This document shows positions 47,066 to 56,356 of a stretch of DNA of 64,000 nt, piece by piece. Origin of the DNA: Paenibacillus sanguinis 2301083 = DSM 16941 (GTDB taxonomy: Bacteria > Bacillota > Bacilli > Paenibacillales > Paenibacillaceae). A program made the translations under genes and the position numbers. The stretch covers positions 499,460 through 563,459 of the forward strand of contig NZ_KB895376.1 of the NCBI RefSeq assembly GCF_000374825.1, read 5' to 3'. The notes beneath the pieces are model-generated. The model was not told the DNA's origin and ran no database searches. It worked only from the letters and a program-made list of their open reading frames with translations. Every line of letters starts with the position of its first letter. Position 1 is the stretch's first letter.

Positions 47066-48093
47066 CATGTAAAATATTCCAGCTTCGCCTGAGGGAAGAA
47101 CTTGTTCATGCACCCATGAAGATGCTCCCTTAATTCCGCTTCTTCATCCTTCTGATAAATATATTTGCCAATCCCGTATCTGCCCCACTTGTATCTGCGT
47201 TTCTCTTCATCCAGTTCCAGCTTGGTCATCGGGTAATTCTTCTCAATGACACGTTTGGCGGGCTTCGTGAAGCGATGCTGAATAAATTCAAAGGTAATAT
47301 CGTCTCTTACCCCTTCATCCAGCTCCTGATCCAGCCGCTCGAACATATGATAATATCCTTCCTTCCAGCCCTCATGCAAATAAATAGGCGCTACAATAAA
47401 GCCAAGTGGATAGCCCGCACGCGCCACTTTACCGGCAGCTTCAATGCGCTTCGCCAAAGGGGACGTCCCTGGTTCAAAGTTCTTGATGACATAATCCGCA
47501 TTTACACTAAAGCGAAATCTGGTTTTCCCGTTATGATTGGCATCGAGCAAATGATCAACATGATGGAACTTAGTGACAAAGCGAAGCTTGCCATACTCGG
47601 ATTGTCCAAAATGCTCAATCGCTCTTTTCAATGTATGCGTTAAATGATCAATACCAACGATATCTGAAGTACACGCCGCTTCAAACCTCGTAAATTCAGG
47701 TATCCGTTCCTCCATATATTTATCTGCCGCCATTAATATCTCTTCCACATTGACATAGGTGCGAATATAAGGTTTGCTTCCCATGGTCGTCTGCAAGTAG
47801 CAATAATGACAATGTCCCATGCAGCCCGTTGCAAAAGGAATCGCATATTCTGCGGAAGGTTTGGAGGTATCAAATTTCAACGTTTTACGTACCCCCACAA
47901 CCAACGTGGATTTAGCGACCCGATATTTTTGCAGGTCACTGTCACCGGGAAGATTCCGTACCTGATTGTGGGACGTGGTATATCTAATGTCCAGGTTCAT
48001 TTTTTGGAATTTCTCATGCAGGCTTACTCCTAAAGGATACTCTAAGGCGGCTGGCTCAAAATAAACGAGGCGTGGCATAAAAGGGGCATTCAT
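47065..48093 (-). CDS. splB: Spore photoproduct lyase (radical SAM)
   Basis: A 342-residue repair enzyme that reverses 5-thyminyl-5,6-dihydrothymine in spore DNA. The radical-SAM CxxxCxxC motif is Cys91-Cys95-Cys98 (GCMGHCHYCYL), and Cys141 (FEAACTSDIV) matches the hydrogen-donor cysteine of B. subtilis SplB at the same number. GGAGGGG precedes the ATG, which overlaps the splA stop by 4 bases. It marks the host as a spore former. Confidence 0.97.
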   Translation of the reverse strand: MNAPFMPRLVYFEPAALEYPLGVSLHEKFQKMNLDIRYTTSHNQVRNLPGDSDLQKYRVAKSTLVVGVRKTLKFDTSKPSAEYAIPFATGCMGHCHYCYLQTTMGSKPYIRTYVNVEEILMAADKYMEERIPEFTRFEAACTSDIVGIDHLTHTLKRAIEHFGQSEYGKLRFVTKFHHVDHLLDANHNGKTRFRFSVNADYVIKNFEPGTSPLAKRIEAAGKVARAGYPLGFIVAPIYLHEGWKEGYYHMFERLDQELDEGVRDDITFEFIQHRFTKPAKRVIEKNYPMTKLELDEEKRRYKWGRYGIGKYIYQKDEEAELREHLHGCMNKFFPQAKLEYFT

Positions 48094-48353
48094 TGAAAGC
48101 TCCCCTCCACAGCATCGCCAAAATAGTAGTTATAAGCCTCATTAGCTTCCGATTCGTTGTTATATATCGCCATCTCTTCAGTTAATGGATAATACGTTTC
48201 ATACAGGAAAATAGCCAATGCACCTGGATTTTCAGGATCATGTACGACCGCTGCTTGCTGTACATTCGCTACGTCTTGTGTATGGGGGTTGCGGTAAATC
48301 ACATACACGAGGTCACCTGCTTTATAGTTTGCATTTGTATGAGATATCTCCAT
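48090..48353 (-). CDS. splA: SplA family transcriptional regulator
   Basis: An 87-residue protein (start MEISHTNANYKAGDLVYVIYR) directly before splB, as in B. subtilis, where it is the negative regulator TRAP-like of splAB. Typical features are the AGDLVYVIYRNPH start and AIYNNESEANEAYNYYF. AAGGAAGGTGA precedes the ATG. I could not identify the forespore sigma-G promoter with confidence. Confidence 0.85.
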   Translation of the reverse strand: MEISHTNANYKAGDLVYVIYRNPHTQDVANVQQAAVVHDPENPGALAIFLYETYYPLTEEMAIYNNESEANEAYNYYFGDAVEGSFQ

Positions 48354-48432
48354 GTGCGGGTCACCTTCCTTTTTAATGTTAATATCCCTCCTTATCCAGA
48401 ATTTATGTCTTACATTTTATGGGCCAATATAG

Positions 48433-48460
48433 AAAAGGCCCCCGGCGATAGCCAGGGGCT
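48433..48460 (-). terminator. Terminator of the 48.4-54.7 kb operon
   Basis: On the minus strand a 10-bp GC-rich stem (AGCCCCTGGC TATC GCCGGGGGCC) is followed by TTTTCTATA; it lies 8 bases after the stop of the binding-protein gene. Confidence 0.8.
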
Positions 48461-48468
48461 GTAGTGTG

Positions 48469-49887
48469 TCAGTTCTGCTGAGCCAGCCACGCTGTGGCTT
48501 CCTCTTGGGCTCTCTTCATCGCATCCGCTGCGGAGAGTTCACCCAGCAAGACACGCTCCACATTTTCGGAGAGAATATAACGAGGTTGCCCCGAACGGTA
48601 CGGATAACGCGGAGTCCAGAGCTGACTCATTTGCTTAAGGATGATCTCCATCTGCGGAATCTCCTTCACGCTGTCCCACTCTCTGGCCGCTTTGACCACC
48701 GGCATGCTTTGTGAACGCTGATCGGTCCACATGTATTGCTGGAAGAATTCGCTGCTGCTGAATTTCAGCCATTCCCAAGCCAATTCCTTGTTTTTGGCCG
48801 AGGCTCCAATCGAGAAGGGGCTGCCTGCAAACATGCCGCCTGTTCCTGTGTTCGGATTTTTGAACAGCAAGGCCGCCTTATAGCGATCTTCAAGACCAAA
48901 GGTAGCGATGTCGTTGATGAATCCTGGCACAATGCGCAGGTTTATGGCCACATTGTTATTCTCGCGCAGGAAGTTCTCCGCACCTTGTCCTGCCATAACC
49001 CCCTCAGGGGCGTATTTGGTCGCTTCTTTCAACAATTCAACAGATCGAATCATGGTCTCGCTATCAAATTCCAGCTTCATGTCCTTCCACAGGAAGCCTT
49101 CTCCCCATTTGCCGCCCAAAGACTCGTTGATGTTCATTACAGTGTCTGCCGCGTCCCCACCTTTATAGGTGATTCCGTAGTTCATCTCTCCGGTCTTCGG
49201 ATTTTTACCGGTCATGGCGGCTGCCTTCTCTACAATCTCCTCAATGGTTGGCGATTCCGACAATGGTTCTACGCCCCAATCTTCAAATAGCTGGCTATCG
49301 TAGACGATCAAGCGCGCATCACCAATGAAGGGCAACCCATAAATTTGCGGTTCTTGGTCGTTTGGCCCCATCGTTTTCCAGCCTTCCACCTGACCATCAA
49401 GATATACGCCCAAATCGAATTGATCCTTGTCAATGTAAGGCTGCAATGGCTCTAGCAACCCTTGCTCAGTAAACGATGTAATCCCTGGAACCTGATACAC
49501 GTCGGCAGCCCCGGATTGGAGCATCGTTTGTGTCTTCTCGTTGTAATTATCCCAGCCCATCAGCACGAATTCCACCGTGGTTCCCGGGTAAAGCCGCTCG
49601 AATTCCTCTTTAAGCACCTTCACGCCCCGGGATGTTTTACCCGACACCGGATCGGTCTTATCTTCGAGGACAAAGTCTCCGATCAACTGGACCTTAAGCG
49701 TTCCTGATGGCTTGGTGCCTTCATCTGTCTTGGCTTCCTCATTCCCACTATTTGCGGCTGAGTTCGCCCCTGAGTTTGTCTGATTGGTTGAAGCATTTGT
49801 TCCGGCATTTCCTCCACATGCACTCAGTAATAAGGCCAAGGCTAGAAAAAGAATCACGGTCAAATTCAGCTTACGATGATTGTACAT
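48469..49887 (-). CDS. ABC transporter substrate-binding lipoprotein
   Basis: A 472-residue lipoprotein: signal peptide with lipobox (LALALLLSACGGN), an Asn/Thr/Ser linker of about 40 residues, then a family 1 solute-binding fold (GRGVKVLKEEFERLYPGTTVE, MGWDNYNEKTQTMLQSGA, GMFAGSPFSIGAS). It is the last gene of a six-gene operon. The solute may be a sugar or a modified sugar, given the PHP hydrolase upstream. Confidence 0.9.
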   Translation of the reverse strand: MYNHRKLNLTVILFLALALLLSACGGNAGTNASTNQTNSGANSAANSGNEEAKTDEGTKPSGTLKVQLIGDFVLEDKTDPVSGKTSRGVKVLKEEFERLYPGTTVEFVLMGWDNYNEKTQTMLQSGAADVYQVPGITSFTEQGLLEPLQPYIDKDQFDLGVYLDGQVEGWKTMGPNDQEPQIYGLPFIGDARLIVYDSQLFEDWGVEPLSESPTIEEIVEKAAAMTGKNPKTGEMNYGITYKGGDAADTVMNINESLGGKWGEGFLWKDMKLEFDSETMIRSVELLKEATKYAPEGVMAGQGAENFLRENNNVAINLRIVPGFINDIATFGLEDRYKAALLFKNPNTGTGGMFAGSPFSIGASAKNKELAWEWLKFSSSEFFQQYMWTDQRSQSMPVVKAAREWDSVKEIPQMEIILKQMSQLWTPRYPYRSGQPRYILSENVERVLLGELSAADAMKRAQEEATAWLAQQN

Positions 49888-49983
49888 GCATACCCTCCTG
49901 ATTAAATTGGCTTTTTTAGTGCTGCAAAGCTTACAAGGCTCACCGTCTCTATATGGCTTCCCGCTCCTAGTCCGTTCTTGCTA

Positions 49984-50829
49984 TCACTCTCCCTTCAGAC
50001 CACTCAGAGCAATACTGCGGATAATATATTTTTGGAAGAACAGAAACACCAGAAGTATAGGTAAAATACTCATGCCCGCCGTCGCCATCGTCACTCCCGC
50101 CAGTCTCCCGCCATTTTCAGTTGAGAAGCTGGACAGAAATAAGGGGACGGTCTTCAGATGCTGGTCATTAATGACCACAAGCGGCCAGAGAAAGGAATTC
50201 CAACTGTCCTGAAAGGAAAGGATTCCCAATGTCGCTGTAATGGGACCAGTTAATGGAGCAAATATATGAAAAAAGATTTTGAATTCACCAGCACCATCTA
50301 TTTTGGCTGACTCTCGCAAGCCCTCCGGCAAGTTGTCAAAATATTGCTTCGCCAGTACAATGCCCATCGCATTAATTACCGACGGGAAGATCAGCGGATA
50401 TTTGGTATTGATCATATCCAGCTCATTAAACATTGTGAACATGGGAATCAGTCTGGCTTCAAAGGGAATCATCATCGTGGCCAGAACCGCAAAAAACAGC
50501 AGCCGTTTCCCCTTGAAGCTGCCTCTGGAGAAGGCATATCCGCCAAGCAGCGCGGAAGATACGCTAAGCAGTACGCTAAAGAGCGCAATCACCAGAGAAT
50601 TTCCATAGGCGGTCAGCAAGGCTCCATTTTCAAATACAAGCTTATAGTTGAACCAGGAGAATTCCTCGGGTATTAACCTTGGGGGGAACGGAATACTGAC
50701 GTTGGCCGTTCGCTCCAGACTGACGCTAATCATCCAGAGGAAGGGATAGAGCATGATGATACCAACCGCGAACAGGAACAAAAATAAGAGCACGTCCGAT
50801 ATTTTTCTTGCCTTTCTGTTGCTCCGCAT
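49984..50829 (-). CDS. ABC transporter permease (MalG-like)
   Basis: A 281-residue permease with six membrane segments and EAA loop ESAKIDGAGEFKIFFHI. Its neighbours are the MalF-like permease (14 bases upstream) and the binding protein. Confidence 0.9.
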   Translation of the reverse strand: MRSNRKARKISDVLLFLFLFAVGIIMLYPFLWMISVSLERTANVSIPFPPRLIPEEFSWFNYKLVFENGALLTAYGNSLVIALFSVLLSVSSALLGGYAFSRGSFKGKRLLFFAVLATMMIPFEARLIPMFTMFNELDMINTKYPLIFPSVINAMGIVLAKQYFDNLPEGLRESAKIDGAGEFKIFFHIFAPLTGPITATLGILSFQDSWNSFLWPLVVINDQHLKTVPLFLSSFSTENGGRLAGVTMATAGMSILPILLVFLFFQKYIIRSIALSGLKGE

Positions 50830-50842
50830 GGGCTGCCCCTTT

Positions 50843-51757
50843 CTAGATTTTCATTTTCGTGACCAGCGTGTTGAAATAGGTCAATAGTAGAATGAACAGG
50901 AACAATATATACGTGGCCGCGGAAGCCAGGCCGTATTCATGACCGCCAAAGCCTCTCTCGAACACAAAGCCAACCACCGTATGCAAGGAACGCGCCGGAC
51001 TTCCCTGCAAGCCGCCCAGCATATAGGCATCGGTAAATCGCTGCAACCCGCCGATCCAGCCAATAATGAACAGAATAGTCAGGCTCCCTACCATATTGGG
51101 TACCGTAATGTACCACCATTGCTGGAACCTTGAAGCGCCATCTATTGAAGCAGCCTCATAGTAGTCATTGGAGATGGCTTGCAGGTTAGCGAGATTAATG
51201 ATGATTACGAACCCTAACCAGTGCCAGGCGGCCAGAATAATAACTCCCCATTTGGCCGAATACGGCTGCGATAGCCATACGATCTTCTCAAAGCCCAACA
51301 GTTGCACTACGTAATTAAGCGGCCCATCCGGATGAAGTATAGCCAAGAACACTGTGGCCGCTGCCACCATCGAGGTGACATTCGGGATATAGAACAACAC
51401 CTTCAGGAAGCCCCCGCCCCGCACCAGATTGTTAATCAAACAAGCGATAACAAATCCGGCGGGAATGGCAATAATGAGTTGAAAAATTGTCATGTACAGC
51501 GTGTTGTACATGGCATACCAGAATGTCTCCGATTGCAGAACATTAGCATAATTTCCAAATCCGACAAATTGCTCGCTTGCTCCTTTGACAAAGCTTAAGC
51601 GAAGCGACTCTATCAGCGGATATACCATAAACAGCAAGATCCCCAATAAGGTGGGCATTAAAAACACATACCAGGCCAGCTGCGGCTCTCTCCTGGAGCT
51701 CTTCTGCCGCTTGCGGCTAGCCTGTTGTTCCAGTACCGCTGTTACCGTTTTGGACAT
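50843..51757 (-). CDS. ABC transporter permease (MalF-like)
   Basis: A 304-residue permease with a long basic N-terminus (EQQASRKRQKSSRREPQL), six membrane segments and the EAA-type loop YYEAASIDGASRFQQWWYI. Again there is no ATPase gene, so a shared one is implied. Confidence 0.9.
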   Translation of the reverse strand: MSKTVTAVLEQQASRKRQKSSRREPQLAWYVFLMPTLLGILLFMVYPLIESLRLSFVKGASEQFVGFGNYANVLQSETFWYAMYNTLYMTIFQLIIAIPAGFVIACLINNLVRGGGFLKVLFYIPNVTSMVAAATVFLAILHPDGPLNYVVQLLGFEKIVWLSQPYSAKWGVIILAAWHWLGFVIIINLANLQAISNDYYEAASIDGASRFQQWWYITVPNMVGSLTILFIIGWIGGLQRFTDAYMLGGLQGSPARSLHTVVGFVFERGFGGHEYGLASAATYILFLFILLLTYFNTLVTKMKI

Positions 51758-51793
51758 AAGCTGGACAGAAACCTGTCCTCCCCTCCCCCGTTT

Positions 51794-53155
51794 TTATAAT
51801 TTTTGTACTTCCCTCGTTACTGTAGATAGACGAACCTCCTGCCACTTCCCCGATCTCCAGCGCACGATCATGCAGACCGCCCGTATCCATTCATCTATAA
51901 TGAAAGCCAGCCAGATGCCATAGATGCCCATCTTCAGAACAATACCAAGCAAATAGGCGGCCGGCACACTGACGCCCCACATCAGAATGAGTCCAATCAT
52001 CACCGGGAATCTGACGTCCCCGCTGGCATTCAATCCCGCAATCATGATGACGTTGCAGGCTCTTGCCGCTTCCAACACTACGGATAACAGCAGCAGGTTT
52101 TGGGCTGTTTCTATAATTTCACGGTCCTCAGTGAACAAGCCTATGATGGGTACCGACAACAAGTAGAGCGCAACGCTCACTAGAAAACTGATAGCCAGGC
52201 CAATCTGTAAATGTCTGTTTCCCGTTTGCTTGGCATGTGCACGCTGACCTGCCCCCAACGAATATCCAATCATGATTGTAGTGGCCTGACCGATGGAGGT
52301 GGAAATCAGAAATACGTACCCCGTAATCGATTGTGTATATATTTTGGTCGTAATCGCCGCCGTCCCCAGCAGCGTCACGATGGCAGTGATAACGACCTGG
52401 GAAGCGGAATAGGACAGATGCTCTCCCGCAGACGGAACGCCGAGCCGGAGAATCTCCCGGAGATCAGCAAAGCGAAGTCTGTCCTGCATCCTGGTGAACA
52501 GATACTGACGCAAGCTGCGAAGCAACATAGCCAAGGCCAGAGCCACACCCGCAAACCGACTGACAAAGGTTGCCCAGGCTACTCCTGTTACCCCGAAGGA
52601 GGGCAAACCAAGGGGACCGAACAATACCAGATAATTACCGAGGGTATTGATGATGACAATCGTCAGCGATAAGGCAAGCATTCGCTTGACCATTCCGTTC
52701 ATACGCAGCATCATTTCCACGGTCATGACAAAGGCTGCCCCCACGGAAGCGGAGCCGGTGACGGTCAGGAAGGTCTTCCCGTAATCCATCAGCTCCTCCG
52801 GCATGGAAATCGCCTGCAAGATGAGCTCAGCGCCAAAGAACAGCCCTACACTTACAATCAGACCCAGGCATAGATTGGCTAACAGAGCTATTCTTGCAAT
52901 ACGCCCTGCTTCCAGTGGCCTGCCGGACCCTAACAATTGACTCATAATAATGCCGGCTCCTATGGTGATAAAGCCGAATATCAAATTAGCGGTCGTGATA
53001 ATTTGGGCAACGGTTCCTACCGCAGCTACAGCTAGATCAGAATAGCGTCCCAGCATTAGCGTATCTATGGTATAAATTAAGGTTTGGATGAATTGACTCA
53101 AGAAGATAGGCCAAGCTAAAGTGAATAAATTGAATGGTTCAGAGGTGGTCTTCAT
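51794..53155 (-). CDS. MATE family efflux transporter
   Basis: A 453-residue protein with about twelve hydrophobic segments. MATE-type segments are FLSQFIQTLIYTIDTLMLGR, AIVTLLGTAAITTKIY and TSIGQATTIMIGYSLGAG. MATE proteins export cationic or toxic compounds by Na+ or H+ antiport. It starts 26 bases after the PHP gene with AAAGGG upstream. An exporter inside a sugar-import operon is unusual and suggests disposal of a toxic product. Confidence 0.85.
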   Translation of the reverse strand: MKTTSEPFNLFTLAWPIFLSQFIQTLIYTIDTLMLGRYSDLAVAAVGTVAQIITTANLIFGFITIGAGIIMSQLLGSGRPLEAGRIARIALLANLCLGLIVSVGLFFGAELILQAISMPEELMDYGKTFLTVTGSASVGAAFVMTVEMMLRMNGMVKRMLALSLTIVIINTLGNYLVLFGPLGLPSFGVTGVAWATFVSRFAGVALALAMLLRSLRQYLFTRMQDRLRFADLREILRLGVPSAGEHLSYSASQVVITAIVTLLGTAAITTKIYTQSITGYVFLISTSIGQATTIMIGYSLGAGQRAHAKQTGNRHLQIGLAISFLVSVALYLLSVPIIGLFTEDREIIETAQNLLLLSVVLEAARACNVIMIAGLNASGDVRFPVMIGLILMWGVSVPAAYLLGIVLKMGIYGIWLAFIIDEWIRAVCMIVRWRSGKWQEVRLSTVTREVQKL

Positions 53156-53181
53156 TCACACACCCTTTGCTGTATTTATTT

Positions 53182-54189
53182 TCATAGTTGTGGCTTTTCA
53201 ATATAAACAGGATTGGTCAGAGCTAACGTTGCGAGCAGGCCATGGATAGGACCTATTAGCTCAACCCGCAGCCACCTCAAGCCTTTCAGGCTTAAATCTT
53301 CCGTCCATTCGGTTCGTCCGGCAGCAGATCCTCTTGCCAGTTCTCCCAGATTCGAGTTAATAACCAGCGTACAGCCTTCATCTGCGCCCCAAGGTCTTTC
53401 CGGGACAGAAGAACGGGTGATCGTGACGGACAGATGCGCCGGACTATCGCTATTGGCCTCGTGCAGCGGCACCTCATCCCCAAGCCGATAGCTCTTCCCG
53501 CCTACACGAAGACTCACCTCAAGCATCGGTCCCATACTGAGACACAATCTGCCTTGCCCGATAGCCTTGACAACCGCTTCCGATGAGCCTGGACTTTCAT
53601 TGTCCTCAAGCCCTACATACGTGTATGCCGCTAAGGCGTCATGGTCTCCGGAATGGTGCCAGTCCCGTCCCGAAGTAGCTGAAATCCGGTAGCCTTGATT
53701 AAGCAATTCAGTCCATTGCCGCAAGGCTGGAGCATTATGGTTCTTGATCGGGGGCATCGTCTCATGCCATACCTCCATGTAATCCACCTGCTCCCAATCC
53801 TCCACCGTATATTCCCAATGGCATCCAGTACAGATCGGGCTCCCCATACTATAGGGGTGTGCAATTCCTACGATACCTCCTTGCTCGTGAACACGGGCGA
53901 TTCCCTTGGCAATATCACCTTGCCCCAAATCTCTCCACTCGCAATAAGGAGCACCCAGCGTCAACATATGCCCATAGAAGGTTGTCCACTCCATACCCGG
54001 AATAATGGCGATCCCCGTCTCTTTGCTTACTGCTTCTGCATCAATCAGCCCGGACACTGTATTATGGTCAGTTAGTGCGATACCTTGCAGACCCAGCCTG
54101 GCCGCTGTCTGGCACATTTCCAGTAGAGTGTGCCTCCCGTCGCTGTGAGGGGTATGTGTGTGCAGTTCAAACGGAATCCATTGAGTCAA
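53182..54189 (-). CDS. PHP-domain metallohydrolase (CehA/McbA family)
   Basis: A 335-residue hydrolase with the PHP metal-binding start ELHTHTPHSDGRH, then ALTDHNTVSGL (second metal motif), IPGMEWTTFYGH and GIVGIAHPY. Members of this family are described as phosphoesterases and as carbaryl/ester hydrolases (CehA, McbA). It overlaps the upstream gene by 23 bases, implying the two proteins work together. Confidence 0.85.
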   Translation of the reverse strand: MTQWIPFELHTHTPHSDGRHTLLEMCQTAARLGLQGIALTDHNTVSGLIDAEAVSKETGIAIIPGMEWTTFYGHMLTLGAPYCEWRDLGQGDIAKGIARVHEQGGIVGIAHPYSMGSPICTGCHWEYTVEDWEQVDYMEVWHETMPPIKNHNAPALRQWTELLNQGYRISATSGRDWHHSGDHDALAAYTYVGLEDNESPGSSEAVVKAIGQGRLCLSMGPMLEVSLRVGGKSYRLGDEVPLHEANSDSPAHLSVTITRSSVPERPWGADEGCTLVINSNLGELARGSAAGRTEWTEDLSLKGLRWLRVELIGPIHGLLATLALTNPVYIEKPQL

Positions 54190-54655
54190 CAGCTTCTCCT
54201 CCTCTCACTTCCAGCACATAATGGCATTCCGGTGTGACGACACAGTGCACACTAATGGTAATTTTCCAAACGCCCGCTGCCAGCTTGCCGGGAATGAAGC
54301 CTGGCGAGGTCAGCTTGGCATCCGGGCTTATTCGGTGCTGTTGCTCGGGTGGATGCCGATGCGCTGAACCGCGAAATCCCTCGGGCCCATCCACAGAGAG
54401 GGTCAATAAATTTTGCAGCGGATAAAACCCCTCCCAATTCTTCTTATAAGGCTCTGCCCATTCCGGCTCTGCATACTTATCAATGGCATTCATGATAAGC
54501 TCATGAGAAGCCGCTTTGTCCTGATATTGCTTGGGCGCATACTTAAAATCGATATCGAGGAACTCACACTCGTGATCTAATTGGAATTGATAGGTGATAT
54601 GTGTCTTGGAGCTAATTGGCGTCAAGTTGCCGTCAACAGCGATGAGAACTGCCAT
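54167..54655 (-). CDS. Hypothetical protein partner of the PHP hydrolase
   Basis: A 162-residue protein translated just before, and overlapping, the PHP hydrolase. It is beta-rich (YQFQLDHECEFLDIDFKYAP) and has a GVWKITISVHCVVTPECHYVLEV C-terminus, looking like a small beta-sandwich. It lacks a signal peptide or membrane segment. No known family recognised; the conserved pairing is what suggests a job as a subunit or substrate-binding partner. Confidence 0.6.
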   Translation of the reverse strand: MAVLIAVDGNLTPISSKTHITYQFQLDHECEFLDIDFKYAPKQYQDKAASHELIMNAIDKYAEPEWAEPYKKNWEGFYPLQNLLTLSVDGPEGFRGSAHRHPPEQQHRISPDAKLTSPGFIPGKLAAGVWKITISVHCVVTPECHYVLEVRGGEAVDSMDSV

Positions 54656-54688
54656 CCGAGGTCCCCTCTTTCATCTTGATCCAGGTTT

Positions 54689-54706
54689 TCTGGTAACGAT
54701 ACCAGA
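54689..54706. promoter_or_regulatory. Palindromic LacI-type operator
   Basis: TCTGGTA-ACGA-TACCAGA is a perfect 7+4+7 palindrome with a central CG, the usual LacI-family form. It lies 34 bases upstream of the first gene of the PHP/importer operon, next to a TATAAA box, and within reach of the adjacent LacI regulator. Confidence 0.7.
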
Positions 54707-54786
54707 AGGATATTTATAAGCATAACGGTCATTTGTAAAATGTTATTAAGATTTTGTTCAAGATTTTATTAAAACTTTGCAGACGC

Positions 54787-54819
54787 AAAAAAACCGTCCT
54801 TCCTCGAAGGAAGATTCGG
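54787..54819 (-). terminator. Terminator of the LacI gene
   Basis: On the minus strand a stem CCGAATCTTCC TTCGA GGAAGGACGG is followed by TTTTTTTG. It lies 31 bases after the LacI stop. Confidence 0.75.
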
Positions 54820-54850
54820 CTCTTGTAATTTTCATTATATTTTATGCAAG

Positions 54851-55858
54851 CTATAGCTTGCGGCAGCTCTCACGCTCTACTAATTTATGGGGAAGAATAA
54901 GATCAGGAGGAACACATGTACCCGGACTCTCAATCAGCGCATGCAAGCTTTCCAGAGAAATTCGGCCGAGTTCCTCCATCGGCTGCTGAATGGTGGTTAG
55001 TGCAGGCCTTACCACTTCGGCAATCCGGCTGCCATCAAACCCAACAATGGATAGATCCTCAGGAATTCTCAGTCCATAATCGAGGGCCACGTTCAGGGCC
55101 CCCACGGCCATGTCATCGCTGGCTGCAAATACGACGGTGGGCAGCTCTTGCAATTGGAGCAGCTCGGTCATCAACTTTTGACCGCTCTCCATTTTATAGT
55201 CCCCAAACCGGACATACCCGGGCTTCACCTCTAGCTCATAAGCTTGCATCGCATCCACATAACCGCGATAGCGTGCATCGCCAGCAGTAACATCTCTCAA
55301 ATCCCCGCCAACAAAGGCAATCTTCCGATGGCCGCCTTCAATAAGATAAGCAGTGGCATCAAAGGCGGCCTGATAATCATTAATCAGCACAGAACTCCTG
55401 GAGGGTAACGGGGATTTAACACAGGTAAACAGTGTTGGTATGGTCAGACCTTCGATCAGAGTAATGATCCGCTCATCTACCTTCTGGTGCATAATGAGGA
55501 TGCCGTCCACCCGCATCTCTTGAAAGGATTGTAAATAGGTATATTCTTTATCCAAATCCTCGGCAATATTGCAGATCATCAGGCTGTAGCCATGCTCACT
55601 TGCCGTCTTCTCAATGCTGCTGAGGATTGTCGAACAGAAATGATTGGTAATATCGGGAACAATGACTCCGATCATATCGGTCTTCTGTTTCTTCAAGCTG
55701 CGGGCAATATGGCTTGGGGTATAATTCAATTCGGCGATGGCTTGATTGACTTTAGCTAATAGCGCCTCACTTATGTATTTCTCTCCATTGAGCACCCGCG
55801 AGACGCTAGTGACCGATACGCCCGCTCTTCGCGCAACATCTTTAATACTGACTCCCAC
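54851..55858 (-). CDS. LacI family transcriptional regulator
   Basis: A 335-residue repressor: HTH with hinge at residues 1-58 (SIKDVARRAGVSVTSVSRVL, SHIARSLKK) and a periplasmic-binding-type core (VIVPDITNHFCSTILSSIE, FAASDDMAVGALNVALDYG). It is upstream of and co-directional with the PHP/importer operon and separated from it by its own terminator and a palindromic operator. It should sense the imported sugar. Confidence 0.9.
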   Translation of the reverse strand: MGVSIKDVARRAGVSVTSVSRVLNGEKYISEALLAKVNQAIAELNYTPSHIARSLKKQKTDMIGVIVPDITNHFCSTILSSIEKTASEHGYSLMICNIAEDLDKEYTYLQSFQEMRVDGILIMHQKVDERIITLIEGLTIPTLFTCVKSPLPSRSSVLINDYQAAFDATAYLIEGGHRKIAFVGGDLRDVTAGDARYRGYVDAMQAYELEVKPGYVRFGDYKMESGQKLMTELLQLQELPTVVFAASDDMAVGALNVALDYGLRIPEDLSIVGFDGSRIAEVVRPALTTIQQPMEELGRISLESLHALIESPGTCVPPDLILPHKLVERESCRKL

Positions 55859-55906
55859 AAATTCACCGCCTATTTGGAATATGCTACAAGATCATAACAG
55901 CATCGT

Positions 55907-56251
55907 TTAGCCTTTGCTATAGTTCTTCATACCCCAGTCGCATAGCTGCTCCAATACGGGCAACAACATCTGGGCTTTATCCGTCAGACTGTACTCTACC
56001 TTGGGCGGCACCTGGGGATATTCTCTCCGCTCGACCATTCCGTCCGTCTCCAGTTCCTTAAGCTGGGAGCTTAACGTCTTGTATGTGATTGTCCCAAGCT
56101 GTCTTTTCATTTCATTGAAACGTATCGGCTGCCTTTCAGCCAACAGATAGAGAATCACCATTTTCCACTTACCGCCAATTACGGACATCGTATAGCCAAA
56201 CGGGGTGTCCTGAACACGCGTATCCTTGCCGTTTAAATCGGATATGCCCAT
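55907..56251 (-). CDS. HxlR family transcriptional regulator
   Basis: A 114-residue winged-helix regulator with the HxlR pattern: DTPFGYTMSVIGGKWKMVIL, RFNEMKRQLGTITYKTLSS, YSLTDKAQMLLPVLEQL. A cysteine is present near the C-terminus (EQLCDWGMKNY), not at the N-terminal redox position. It is divergent from the RidA-like gene, with repeated half-sites in between. Confidence 0.9.
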   Translation of the reverse strand: MGISDLNGKDTRVQDTPFGYTMSVIGGKWKMVILYLLAERQPIRFNEMKRQLGTITYKTLSSQLKELETDGMVERREYPQVPPKVEYSLTDKAQMLLPVLEQLCDWGMKNYSKG

Positions 56252-56258
56252 ATTTCAC

Positions 56259-56302
56259 ACTATCCTTTCGGATAGTACCTATCTATAAAGTGCGTACTAT
56301 CC
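56259..56302. promoter_or_regulatory. HxlR operator: three repeated half-sites
   Basis: ACTATCC (56259-56265), GGATAGTAC (56270-56278) and GTACTATCC (56294-56302) form two inverted pairs. They fill the gap between the HxlR and RidA-like genes and probably bind the regulator to control both. Confidence 0.65.
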
Positions 56303-56356
56303 CTTTCTTTGTGCCCAGTTTATACTAACCTTACTTTGAAGTAAAGGAGAGTTCAC

